Below are positions 52,100 through 63,130 of a DNA stretch of 64,000 nt, one piece after another (positions within the stretch are counted from its first letter, which is position 1; every line of letters begins with the position of its first letter). This DNA is from Persicaria tinctoria. Taxonomy: Eukaryota > Streptophyta > Magnoliopsida > Caryophyllales > Polygonaceae. The DNA is taken from contig JBANSL010000003.1 of the NCBI GenBank assembly GCA_037127255.1, forward strand, positions 45,691,314 to 45,755,313, given 5' to 3'. The notes under the pieces are model-generated. The model had not been told where the DNA came from, searched no databases, and saw only the letters and a list, made by a program, of their open reading frames with translations. The position numbers and the translations under genes are program-made.

Positions 52100-54455
52100 A
52101 TGCGCCGTTGTGGTCAACCACCTGAGTTTGACGCCTTAGACGACCCATAACTTCTTATACACATCCATTCTAGGCTGAAAAGGATCATGGCGAACACTTA
52201 AACACAAGCCCAGACGATAGAGAGGCTTCAAAGGGAGTTAGAAGCCAACAATGCTGCTCTCACCACTGAGAGAGCACGCACTGAGCAGGAAGCTGAACGT
52301 AGGAGGCAGGCAGAAGCTGAGCTTGCCCAATACCCTATCACTGCTGAGGATTACATGCACCCGACTTTAATCGTGCCTAAATCGGCTATTCTAATCCCTG
52401 AAAATAACTTTGAAATTCGCACTGCCTTCCTTATTGAGATAAAAAAAAAATGTTTTTTTATGGAAGATTTAATGAATGCCCTCTCAAGCATATTACTACC
52501 TTTTCTGACATGTGTCACACTGTTGCTGAAGGTACTACGCTGGAATATGTCAAGATGAAAGCTTTCCGTTGGTCTCTTGCCGGTCCAGCATTGAAGTGGC
52601 TTGAAGGTCTCCCTGCGCGATCCCTCACAACATGGGCAGAGGTTAGGAATGCGTTCCTCAACAAATTCTTTCCTCTCGCTAAGATAGCACACCTCAGACA
52701 GAAGATCACAGGTTTCAAACAAAAGCCTGGGGATCTGCTAGCACAAGCATGTGATCGATACAAAGACCTGCTGAGATCTTGCCCTACTCATGGGCAACCA
52801 CCCTATGTTGTTCAGGAGATTTTCTACAACTCTCTTGACCTGGACGCCAAGGATAGGATCAACCAATTCACGCAATATGAGTACCTTACACAGACACCGG
52901 CAGAGGCATGGGCAACCATCGAAAGGCTGACCAACTTCGACAACACTTATGGGGTTACTACAAATTACGATGAAGACAGCAAAAATTATGCAAGGCCAGC
53001 CCCGTCCATGCCCCTTTATAAGCCTCCTAAAGAGGTTGATCCAGATGTCAGGGAGCAATATTACAAAGATCAAAATCGCAAGCTACTCAAGCAAGTCAAG
53101 TACCTCTCTGTCAACCAACCTTGCATCGAATGTGGCTCACAGCGGCGCACCACTACAAAGTTCCCACATATAGAACAAGTCAGGATGGCAGAAACTCACG
53201 AGGAAGTAGCTTACGCAGGGGGTCCCAATCGATATATGGGGGGCCAAATGTTCTATCAACCACAACGGAAACAAGGTGCCCCTAGGAACCCCTCGCCATA
53301 CCGAGCTCCAAGACATCCGGAAAGGGACCAGCGAAAGGATGATCTACAACTCATCCTTGACGAGATGCGCCGGAATCAAGCAGAAAGTAAGCAAGCCAAT
53401 GGCTCCTGAGGAGCACGCATGAGGAGCACGGCTCCTGCGCTTCAGCGTCGCTCGCCCATGCGACGATCGCAACCAGCGCGCCCGTGTCAGCACCAGTGCA
53501 CCCGAAGCGAGTCCCGCGGGCCTTCGCAGATCTTCGCTTCCTTATTTATCGTTTACTATTACTCTGTTAATTAGTTCAATTTAATTAATTTTCCTTCGTT
53601 GTTGATAGTTTAATTTTCTTAAGTTATAAAACCTATTGCTTTTAGTTAGTTATTACTTATTTTAGTTTAATTTTCTTTAAGTTTAAGTTTAATTAGTTTA
53701 ATTCAATTGTTAATCAGGAGATATCGGAAGAGCATTGCAAGATCGGGCAAATATACGACGCAGTTCTTGATCTTTAGCCCACAGGCGAATGAATGGGTAT
53801 CCCAAACGTATCAGCCATCAACAATCAACTCCAGAACATCAATACAAGATTTGGAGAAGTGGACATCTGGAAGGGGAACATTGAAACCCAGATGGGTCAA
53901 TTTGCGGCACAAATTCCACGACCAACCGGGCAGCTCCATGGGCATACAAAAAAAAATCCCAAGGGGCAACACGGACATGTCGCTGCTGTAAAGCTACGGA
54001 GCGGTCATGAATTGCACGAGCCAGAAAACGGAGAAGAAAAGGGAAAATATGCACTCGACAACGACCAACATCAACTCGATGTCGACCAAACTTTGGTCGA
54101 TGTCGACCAAAATCTTCTCGACGTCGAGAACTTGCACGACCAAGATTCGTCTGCACAACACTCCAACTCGAAGTCGACTACAGTGGTCAATGTCGAGGAG
54201 CATCAAGTCGATGTCGAGGAGAATCAAGTCGATGTCGAGGAGTCTTCATCACCTCCGAAAGTTGTTCTTGCTAAGAAAACTAAGAAGACTCTCCTTTTTC
54301 CTTCCAAGACACAAAAAGATCCAACTGATGGTAAGTTTAAGCGTTTTGTGAAATTGCTTCAAAGTCTAAATGTTACTATTCCTTTTAGAGAAGCATTTCA
54401 CGAGATGCCTGTCTACATCAAGTTCCTCAAGGAGATTCTTAGCAACAAGCGATCA
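52100..54455 (+). pseudogene. gag: gag of element F, interrupted
   Basis: It starts at ATG 52100 (MRRCGQPPEF). Stops occur near 52148 and 52200, and an A-run expansion at 52441-52450 shifts the frame. The gag domain is then open from 52450 (FRWSLAGPALKWLEGL). The zinc knuckle near 53120-53165 has lost its last Cys (CIECGSQRRTTTKF, His also replaced). A 414-bp LTR fragment is inserted at 53400. After it come AINNQLQN and the acidic repeat coded by TCGATGTCGA / TCGACGTCGA words (54045-54245). Confidence 0.85.
53400..53813 (+). mobile_element. 414-bp LTR-derived insertion in gag
   Basis: It starts TGG and ends CGTATCA, with flanks GCCAA (53395-53399) and GCCAT (53814-53818), a near-match 5-bp duplication. 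The last ~110 bp are the same sequence as the minus-strand solo LTR at 27586-28709, here in the opposite orientation. It is shorter than that LTR, so it is truncated or belongs to a smaller relative. Confidence 0.7.
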
Positions 54456-54983
54456 ATGGCTGAGATTGCTAACAAATGCAAGAAGATGGATTTCTCTGAG
54501 AAGCGACCTGACCCAGGTAAGTTTGCAATCGCTGTTGGACTTGGTCAATATCGTTTTAAGGCACTGTGTGACTTAGGAGCCAGTGTGAGCATCATGCCTT
54601 TATCCATCTGGTCGAAGGTAAAGATAGGCGCCCTAGAACCCGTGGATGCCAAACTCTACATGGCAAATAACATGGTGGTAATTCCCATAAGTATTGTTGA
54701 TGATGTTCCTATTAAGGTTGGTAAATTCTTTGTCCCTACAGATTTTCTTGTAGTAGAAATGGCAGAGGATCCAGCTTGTCCTATCATCTTAAGGCGACCA
54801 TTCCTAGCAACAGCAGACGCCAACATTGGCGTGAAAATGGGCCTTCTTATCTTCACCATTGGGGATGAGATTATTGAATACTTTTTCAATCTTGACACAG
54901 AAGACGTAATGGAAATAGAAGCTATTTATTCAAAATTCAATGTTATCTCTTGCGATGAGCCTGCAGGAAGACTTTTGGCATAA
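54456..54983 (+). CDS. pro: aspartic protease of element F
   Basis: It is in frame with the end of gag (the frame is open from 53793) and begins at the ATG equivalent to the array protease start (SMAEIANKC). The active site reads ALCDLGASVSIMP, so Asp-Leu-Gly is kept. The later block reads PIILRRPFLAT, with Arg in place of the Gly of ILG, which probably inactivates the enzyme. The stop is at 54981-54983. Confidence 0.75.
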   Translation: MAEIANKCKKMDFSEKRPDPGKFAIAVGLGQYRFKALCDLGASVSIMPLSIWSKVKIGALEPVDAKLYMANNMVVIPISIVDDVPIKVGKFFVPTDFLVVEMAEDPACPIILRRPFLATADANIGVKMGLLIFTIGDEIIEYFFNLDTEDVMEIEAIYSKFNVISCDEPAGRLLA

Positions 54984-55552
54984 GAAGAGGCTGTTGTAAA
55001 GGCAGAATCCACGCTGGAGAAGGAACTAATTGCTGCAGAGTCGAGCAAGGAAGAGTTCTTTGACGACGCATTATCGGCGGAGCTGAATGATCCACTCGAA
55101 ATCGAGCAGACCAAGTTGACATCGACCAGTCTACTCAACTTTGAGGAAGCTTGCCTGACCTCGACCACTTATCCTGAAAAGGTAAGCCCTCGAAATCTCC
55201 TCGACGTCGAGCAGTTATCCTCGACGTCGACTACTTTTGTCCCCGCAGGAACACCCGAGGTCGAGAAAGACAAATCGACCACATCAGTGTTACTCGACGT
55301 CGACAATCTTACTCGACATCGACCAAATCTGCAACACAGGTGAGTTCTGATTTTTTACTCGATTTCGATCACCCTAACTCAATGTCGAGTAGTTCTTTGC
55401 AGCTGTATAGCCCTGTGTCCGATTCAACGTTGTCATCGATGTATGCTTGGTCGACGCCAACTCCTGTAGCTGATTTGGATGCTTCTGTCATGAGGATTGA
55501 GATGGATTACCTAGGGGAAATCATGAAGACGGAGGAAATAGATCCCATCTAG
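54984..55552 (+). other. linker between protease and RT in element F
   Basis: Degenerate acidic and Ser-rich coding sequence broken by stops. It is dense in TCGACGTCGA, TCGACATCGA and TCGATTTCGA words (55090-55400). A donor-like AAAAGGTAAGC lies near 55180. Confidence 0.6.
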
Positions 55553-55997
55553 ATTCCATAGGGCCCTTCTCCAGTGTTGAAACCCTTACCTGGCACCCTT
55601 AGGTATGAATTCCTTGGTCATGACTCTACTTTTCCTGTAATTATCAATGTTTCATTAACTACACAGGAAGTAGACAAGCTATTGGAAGTCCTGACTCTAC
55701 TTTTCCTGTAGTTTTTGCTTTTGAAAAATTTTGTTCTTATCTAGTTGGATCTAAAGTTATTGTCCATACTGACCATGCTGCTCTTAGATATTTGATGACA
55801 AAGAAGGATGCTAAACCAAGGCTCTTACGATGGGTGCTCCTACTCCAAGAATTCGATGTTGAGCTCAAAGACAAAAAGGGCACAAAAAATTCAGTCACCG
55901 ATCACCTCTCTAGGCTCCCTAAGGACATGCTGGAGGAAGCCCAGGAAACCACACCAATCGACGACTCTCGCCCCGACGAGCATCTAATGCGGACATA
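55553..55997 (+). pseudogene. RT start joined to RNase H end (large internal deletion)
   Basis: 55570-55690 encodes the Athila block just before RT ([21 protein letters not shown], then KLLEVL). From ~55711 the text is the end of RNase H ([46 protein letters not shown]). The whole RT palm and most of RNase H are missing. The 19-mer TGACTCTACTTTTCCTGTA occurs at 55621 and again at 55692, right at the junction. Confidence 0.8.
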
Positions 55998-56221
55998 AAC
56001 AACCTTCCTCGACGTCGACCAAGCTTACTCGACATCGAGTACATCAGGTCAGTATTCTTCCTTGCATGGTTTTGAACTGCAGAGTTACTCGACGTTGAGT
56101 AACATTTACTTGACGTCGACAAAGGCCAACTTGACGGACCACCAGAAGTCGAGCACAACATCAGGAGAAGCCGACGCTTCCTCGACATTGAGTAATCTTA
56201 CTCGAAGTCGACCAACTATTG

Positions 56222-56664
56222 GTAAGTTTTCGGTTGGGATTTTTCGTGTGGATTCTGGCAAGGATTTCTTCTTTACCCCTCCTACTAGTCCTATACATGA
56301 TATATATGCTATAAGACGATCAAAGGTACCCTGGTATGCGGATTTCGCTAACTACCTTGTAGGAAAAGAGATTCCGTCAGACCTATCTTCATCGGCAAAG
56401 AAGAAGTTCCTCCACGAGATCCCGGAGGAGGAAGTAGAAAGAGTCATTTGCCATTGCCACACTCTCCCTACAGGCGGACATGCAAAAGGCTTCAAAACTG
56501 CATCTAAGGTACTTCAATGTGGTTTTTATTGGCATAACCTTTCCAGGGATGTGCAGGCTTATGTCACTTCATGCGATGAGTGCCAACGAGCGGGCAACAT
56601 TACTTGGAAAAATGAGACACCACTCACAAGGATTCTGGAGGTTGAGCTTTTTGATGTTTGGGGC
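56222..56664 (+). pseudogene. integrase zinc-binding domain, cut by element G
   Basis: VICHCHTLPTGGH...GFYWHNLSRDVQAYV...CDECQRAGNI is the His-His-Cys-Cys domain at the start of Ty3/gypsy integrases. The frame is open from ~56062 to the insertion point in VELFDVWG (56664). The catalytic D-D-E core would lie to the right of element G, outside the window. Confidence 0.85.
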
Positions 56665-58456
56665 TGATGTCCACTAAAATAGCCATGTTGAGATGCATAT
56701 TTTAGCTCCTTTTTCTATACGCTTTGCATATTTCGGGCTGGGAATATGTCGAATTTATGTAATATATGCTTATTTGCAAGAAATGGAGATCTACATAAGT
56801 TTTGGTTTAATATTACAGAATTTGGAGCCATTTCGGGACAAAACCAAGAAGCAAAGGCAGAAGCTGAGTTTTACTCGATATCGAGTACCTTTCCTCGATA
56901 TCGACCAAAAAAGTCCGAGCAGTGCCTGGTCGAGGAGGAGCTGATCGAGGAACTGAAGACGAAGCCAACCCGACTCCAGGACCCTACTCGATATCGAGTA
57001 GTTTACTCGATATCGAACAAGCCTTGAAGCCGCATCCGGAGTCGAGGAGGCAGCACCTGATCGAGAAGCCGAAGACCTAGACATACCGAGCAGCATTTCC
57101 TCGATAAGTACTCGATATCGACAAGACCAACAACACTTGTCCGGGCCAGGTCGGGGAAGAGTTACTCGACCAAGCCAGTGAAGCCCAGTCGACGAACCAC
57201 GTTCCTCGATATCGAGGAAATTACTCGATAGCGAGTAGAACCTTCCTGGGCCGCATTACGCGGTTGGGCTGTCCGAGTCGGGTTGGGCTTACTTGGGAGC
57301 GAAGGAGTCCGAGATCTATGAAGTCTATCAAGATCTATCCATGGAGATATTTAGCTTTTTTATATTTCCTTTTATGATAAATATTCCCTTTATTAAAGTT
57401 TTATCTTTAGATATTAGATAGATATTTCTTTCCTTGATTAGCAAGGATTGGAAACCTATAAATAAGGCCTTAGGGGCTGATTTCTAAGCATTCAATTTCA
57501 GTTACAATTAGTTACATAGAGGTACAGAGAGAGAGCGAGTGGCCAAGAGGAGTTTGTGAAGCGAGAGCGGAATTGGCTTCCGTTGGTTGTAAGCTCTGTT
57601 TGGTTTATTAATGTAAGTTAGTTCTTTTTCATCAACAATGTCTGTGATTGCGATGAGGCGCGAGTAGTCCACCTACTTCTAGGGTTGGGGTGAGCCCGAC
57701 GATAGCCACGCATGTTTGAGGTAAAGATCCGACTTTTATCATGTTTTGAGCATTTACTACTTGTTGTGTATTTATTACCCATTCAATGGAGATCCATGCT
57801 AACAACTTGGATTGTAAACATAAAATCGGTAGATACAATTAGGGTTTCTTGAAAGAGTTGTCTAATTGTTGGAAAAAGGCGAAAGCTTGATCATTCGATG
57901 CAATTTGCATGATTATCTGTTTTATTCTTACCTTATACATGTTTGGTTATCGTTGTCGCAAACCCTAATCTTGGAAGTTTCCTTACATTCATAGTTTACT
58001 TCGAGTTTCACCAAGATTTGTTCTTTATTATTTCGTTTTAAGTTTTTGTCTCCTCGATATCGACTAATTCCGGTCGATATCGAGCACTGATATTCGATCG
58101 ACGAAGATCGCTGTAGCTTCTGGTGTGCACGTACCCGACGTCGACGAAGACTTTACTCGATATCGAGTTAAGGCTCCTCGATATCGACCAAAACTCGAGA
58201 GTTGCTGCTGCTTCGTTTCGACTTGCCCGATCTTCTGTCGACTAACCCTAGTCGAGATCGCGCAACGGTGGTCGACTTCTGCCGTGAGATTCATCTGCTG
58301 CCTAGGATCCACTGACACGCTTCCTCGTGGATCGATCCTGACTTCCCGCTCCTACATCAAGAGGAGGTCTTGTAATCATTTGCAAGGGACGAAATCTGGT
58401 TTGCTTTGCTTTATTTGTATTTTAATTTGCATTCTCGATTTCATCCTCTGTCAACA
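56665..58456 (+). repeat. 5' LTR of element G
   Basis: TGATGTCCAC...GTCAACA, 1792 bp. TATA box TATAAATAA at 57457-57465. TCGATATCGA is the dominant word (56876, 56895, 56987, 57007, 57113, 57205, 58053, 58074, 58147, 58171). Confidence 0.88.
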
Positions 58457-58459
58457 AAT

Positions 58460-58477
58460 TGGCGCCATTACCGGGGA
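58460..58477 (+). other. primer-binding site for tRNA-Asp (element G), mutated
   Basis: TGGCGCCATTACCGGGGA: two G-to-A changes from the perfect site, 4 bp after the LTR. Confidence 0.8.
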
Positions 58478-58539
58478 AGCAATCATTCGCTCCTTAGGTA
58501 GTTAAATCTCATGTTTGCTTTGAGTTACTTCGTAGGTGT

Positions 58540-60480
58540 ATGCGCCATTCTGGTCTACCACCTGAGTTTGACGGCTTAGACGAACTGGAACGCCTCTTAC
58601 ACGTCCACGCTAAACTAAAAAGAGCCTTGGCGGCCGCAGAAACACAAGAACAACTAATTGATAGGCTTCGGAGGGAACTAGCCACCAAAGATACTACTAT
58701 TGCCACTGAGAGAGCAGCCAGGGAACAGCAAGCTGAGCGTGCGAGGCAAGCAGAAGCTGAGCTTGCCCAATATCCTACCACTGTAGACGATTACATGCAC
58801 CCGACTCTCGTCGTGCTTGAATCGGCTATTCTGATCCCTGAGAATACTTTTGAAATCCGCACTCACTTCCATATTGAACTTAAAGATAATGCTTTTCATG
58901 GAAGATTTAATGAATTCCCTCTTGAACATATTACCAACTTTTCTTACATGTGTTGTACTCTTGCTGAAGGTACTACTTTGGAATATGTCAAGATGAAAGC
59001 CTTCCGATGGTCTCTCGCTGGTCCCGCATTGAAGTGGCTGGAAGGACTAAAACCACGATCCCTCACGACATGGGCTCAAGTAGAGCAGGAATTTCTCAAC
59101 AAATTCTTCCCTCCTTCCAAGACAACACTCCTCCGTCAGAAGATTACAGCTTTTAAACAAAAGTTTGGGGAGCCGCTGGCAAAAGCATGAGAACGATATA
59201 AGGAACTGCTGCGATCTTGCCCTAGTCATCGACAGCCACCCTATGTCATTCAGGAGATCTTCTTCAATTCTCTTGACCAAGTCACTAAGGACAAGATCAA
59301 TCAGTATACTCGATATGAGTATCTGACGATGCCACCCGCTGACGTATGGGGTAGACAAACTCACCAACTACGATAACTAATATGGGGCTTCAACAAACTA
59401 TGATGATGATGCCTACGCCAGGCCAGCCCCATCCATGCCCCTCTATGAGCCTTCCAAGGAGATTGACCCAGATGTCAGAGAGCAGTAATACAGAGACCGG
59501 AATCGTAAGCTCCTGAAGCAAGTCAAGTATCTCTCTGTGAACCAGCCTTGCATCGAATGCGGATCACAGCGGCACACCACTACTGAGTGCCCACACACAG
59601 AGCAAGTCAGGATGGCAGAGATCCAGGAAGAGGTAGCTTATGCAGGGGGTCCCAACCGCTATATGGGGGACCAAAGGTTTTAGCAACCACAATGGAACCA
59701 AGGTGCCCCTAGGAACCCCCCCACCATACAGAGCTCCAAGACATCCAAAGAGAGATCAACGGAAAGATGATCTACAGATGATCCTTGATGAGATGCGCCG
59801 AAATCATGCACAACAACAGCAGTCTACAGTCGCCATCAATAATCAGCTCCAAAATTTCAACACAAGATTTGGGGAGCTGGATACTTGGAAGAAGAACATA
59901 GAGACCGACCGGATGGGTCAATTCACAGCACAAATTCCACGACCGACCGGGCAACTCCCTGGGCAAACAGAACCAAATCCTAAGGGGAAGACCGGACACG
60001 TTGCAGCTATAAAACTCAAGAGCGGGCACCAATTACACGAGCCTGAGGTCGAAAAGCACCAAGCAAAGCAGAGCAGCAACTCGACAACGAGCAGCAGCAA
60101 CTCGATGTCGACCAAACCTTGGTCGATATCGACAAGAAACAACTCGACACAGAGGAGAATCCAAACTCGGACTCATCTGCACAGCCCAGCAACTCGAGAT
60201 CGACAACTGTTGTCGATATCGAGCAACCCCTGGTCGATGCCGAGGAGAAGTTGGCCGATGTCGAGGACTCTGCAACACCACCGACATCTGTTCTGGCTCC
60301 GAAGCAGAAAAAAAAACTGCCTTTCCCTTCCAAAGCGCTAAAAGATCCCACTACAGGTAAGTTTAAACGTTTTGTTAATATGCTTCGAGAACTGAATGTC
60401 TCTATTCCTTTTACAGAAGCTCTGCAAGAATGCGTGCATATGTCAAATTCCTGAAGGAAATCCTAAGCAACAAGCGATCC
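58540..60480 (+). pseudogene. gag: gag of element G
   Basis: It starts MRHSGLPPEFDGL and is open for 216 codons through the gag domain to a TGA (59188-59190) that replaces the Trp codon seen in A. Later lesions include a deletion near 59350, TAA near 59488, TTTTAG near 59680 and an extra C in a C-run near 59720. The CCHC knuckle (near 59550-59590) is intact. The acidic repeat at 60050-60270 is coded by TCGATGTCGA and TCGATATCGA words. Confidence 0.85.
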
Positions 60481-60850
60481 ATCTCAGAAATCGCCAGCGA
60501 ATGCAAAGTACTCCACTTCCCTGAGAAGAGACCTGACCCTGGTAAGTTTTCTGTTACTATGGGGTTTGGACAATATAAATATGAGTCCTTATGTGATTTA
60601 GGAGCTAGTTTGAGCATCATGCCCTTATCAATCTGGCAAAAGGTGAAGATAGGGTCTATAGAGCATGTGGATGCCAAGCTATACAGTAGTCATCCCTACA
60701 TGTATGGTTGAGAATGTCCCTGCTCAAGTTGGTAAATATCTTATTCCAGCTGATTTCCTTATTATAGACTGTGCTGAAGATCCTACTAGCCCTATTATTC
60801 TTGGTAGACCATTTTTAGCTACTGCAGATGCCAAGATTAGTGTCAAATAG
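60481..60850 (+). pseudogene. pro: aspartic protease of element G
   Basis: It follows gag in frame. The active site SLCDLGASLSIMPLS is kept, but the block with the flap is shortened and shifted near 60685-60700. PIILGRPFLAT is present. A TAG at 60848-60850 ends it. The Met that starts the array protease is Ile here. Confidence 0.8.
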
Positions 60851-60853
60851 CAA

Positions 60854-61390
60854 TTGCTCACCTTCACAATAGGCGATGAGGTCTTAGATTTCTCTTTTGG
60901 TCCTGAAAAAGAGGAAATTTCATGGCTGGAGGTGAAGAGCATCAGCAACCATGGGATCAAGCAAACAACAGAGGAAGGCACCAGAACTCTACTCGACATC
61001 GGCAAAGCCTCCTCGATGTCGACCAAGCTTTTACTCGATGTCGACCAATCTTCCTCGACATCGACTTCCTCTGCTGAGCACTCGACTTGCCAAGAGCCTA
61101 AGTATGGGGTCCCTGTACTCGATATTGACCAGTCTTGCTCGATGTCGACCAACCCTAAGCCCAAAGATTTATGTTTTTGGCCCGAAAAGGTAAGTTCAGG
61201 TATGAGTTCTACTCCTCCTCGGTCCATTAAGAAATTTATCAATAATTTAAGGGGAGGTAAGGCGTCGTGGCGAGAGAATCTGCGGAAAATGAGAGCTGGA
61301 AAGAAAAAGAAGGGAGAAAAGGAAGACTATGCAAGCAACCACCTATCAGCTGAGCTTGCATACTACAATCAGGACCTAGATGATCCATGA
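60854..61390 (+). CDS. C-terminal linker of the gag-pro ORF of element G
   Basis: 178 codons continuing the protease frame after the TAG: the protease end (LTFTIGDEVLDFSF), then a Ser/Asp-rich part coded by TCGATGTCGA / TCGACATCGA words (60995-61150), then a basic tail (KKFINNLRGG, KMRAGKKKKGEKED). It lacks the integrase-like end seen in A. A donor-like site GGTAAGT is at 61189. The basic tail is not a family I recognise. Confidence 0.55.
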   Translation: MLTFTIGDEVLDFSFGPEKEEISWLEVKSISNHGIKQTTEEGTRTLLDIGKASSMSTKLLLDVDQSSSTSTSSAEHSTCQEPKYGVPVLDIDQSCSMSTNPKPKDLCFWPEKVSSGMSSTPPRSIKKFINNLRGGKASWRENLRKMRAGKKKKGEKEDYASNHLSAELAYYNQDLDDP

Positions 61391-63130
61391 GAAGGGCCAA
61401 GCACAAGCGGGCCCCACATTGACGGTCATTGAGCACAAACAGAGAAGTCGGCCAAGCGACTCTAAAATCTAGAGCATGTATATAAAACCTTTTGAATTTT
61501 GGGACTTTAAAACTTTTGGTTTTGGTTTTGTTTGTTTTATTTTTTGTTTTAAATACTTCATGTGCAAAGTCTTGTCTTTGTGTGAAATCTAACACTTTTA
61601 GGTCGGCCAAGCATAAAAAGGATCGCGAAAGGTGGAATAAGAAGTCCCTGAAAGATAGTCAGAATCGACTAGGCCAGTCGAGAACGACCAAGAGGAGCAG
61701 CCCAGTTTTACTCGATATCGAGTAGGCCAACTCGACATCGACCAAGTCAGAAAGCTCCTCAACTTCAGAATTCCACTCGACGCTGACAGCTTACTCGATA
61801 TCGAGTATAGTACTCGATATCGACGAATCCAGTTCCTCTACATGCCCTGTATTGCCTTCCTCGACGCATTATTCAGTGAGTTCCTTCCTTTACTCTTATT
61901 TTTATATGATTTTATACAGTGGGGACACTTTATATTTTAAGTATGGGGTGGGGGAAGAGCTCATTATCATTATTATATGTTTTATTCTTGTTTTTGGTTT
62001 TACATGGTGAATTTTGAGTAAATTTTAAATTTTTTGTGCATAAGGCTAAAACTAAAAATTCTATGAGACATCTCCCATTGCTTGTAAATTTTTCAAAGAA
62101 ATAGTGTCATGGAAGCTTAATTGAACTCGACGATGCAAAATTGGATACATTAGAGATATAGCATGAAATTGCCTAGTAAAGGGAAGTCACAATGAAGTGC
62201 ATTATTTTCTTAAAAACCATGAAAGGAGGTAAAATGTGAAGTTGCTTTTGACATGTTGCATGATAAGAGGATAGAGGACTTTATATTTCCATATAATGCT
62301 CATATGTTTATATTCCTAAGCCTATACCTATGCTTATGCATCACAAAAGCCATATTATGCCTTATTTCAATTATTGCTTCACATGATCTAAATATTGCCA
62401 TTCTTTATCTTATTTCATATCCGGAGATTATGTTGAGAATGATGTTACATTATGGAGATATTATATGGTGTTTGTGTTGTTGTTGTTATCATTATTGGAG
62501 TTTGGTAGGAAATTGTTTGAAATATATGGAAAATTAAATGAGTGAAAGAAAATCCAGTCACCTCAGGAGATAAAGGTAGATCGACCCTGCATGCGTTGAG
62601 ATAATAGTTCCGCAGGATGGGACACAATGTGAGGAGTCTGAAGCACTAAGTATCCAGGGCCATTCATGACACTCATGTTTGCGACTCGCGAGAAGGTAGT
62701 GCTGAGGTTAGAGAGGTAAAAGCATTATTATTGAAAAAAGCACTATGAAAGGTGATGAATCAAAGAAAGAAGGGATGTGGTACGAAAGTTTGGAAATAAT
62801 CCATTCCCCCGGATCATTAGCACCACATTGCAAAAAATTGCCCACCTTTAGCCTTTTACCAATATACATCTTATTGAGCTTAAATTAATGTCCTCTTGAT
62901 TATTAATGCTTTGTCACATAAATTGTTTTTGCATAACCCTCCTTTTGTGAGTAGATGTTGCTTTTTATTTGCACATGCATGGATTTTTTGCACAAGTACC
63001 TTTTCGATGATGGTAATTGATTGTAGGGTTATATAAGAATGAATCTATGATGTTGAGAGTTTTGATTCTTCCCCTGAATGACCATCCAAGTTATTGCTTG
63101 GGGATAAGCAAGCTTAAGTATGGGGTGATT
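61391..63130 (+). other. non-coding 3' region of element G
   Basis: Homologous to the 3' regions of A, B and C. A TTTTAG acceptor-like site lies at 61597-61601. TCGATATCGA and TCGACATCGA words fill 61700-61830. Polypurine-like TTTTAAGTATGGGGTGGGGG is at 61936 and CTTAAGTATGGGGTG at 63114, next to the LTR. No long ORF is seen. Confidence 0.7.

Larger units (their letters stand above)
50375..56664 (+). mobile_element. Athila element F, decayed, 3' end beyond the window
   Basis: 5' LTR 50375-52012, primer site, then gag, protease, a short RT/RNase H remnant and the integrase zinc domain, all damaged. The internal order gag-pro-RT-RH-IN fits Ty3/gypsy. The LTR family begins TGATGTCCAC and ends TCAACA, a different family from the TGTTGTGAGC elements. 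It is cut at 56664 by the insertion of element G. The base pairs before the LTR are ATAGT (50370-50374), its expected target duplication. Confidence 0.85.
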
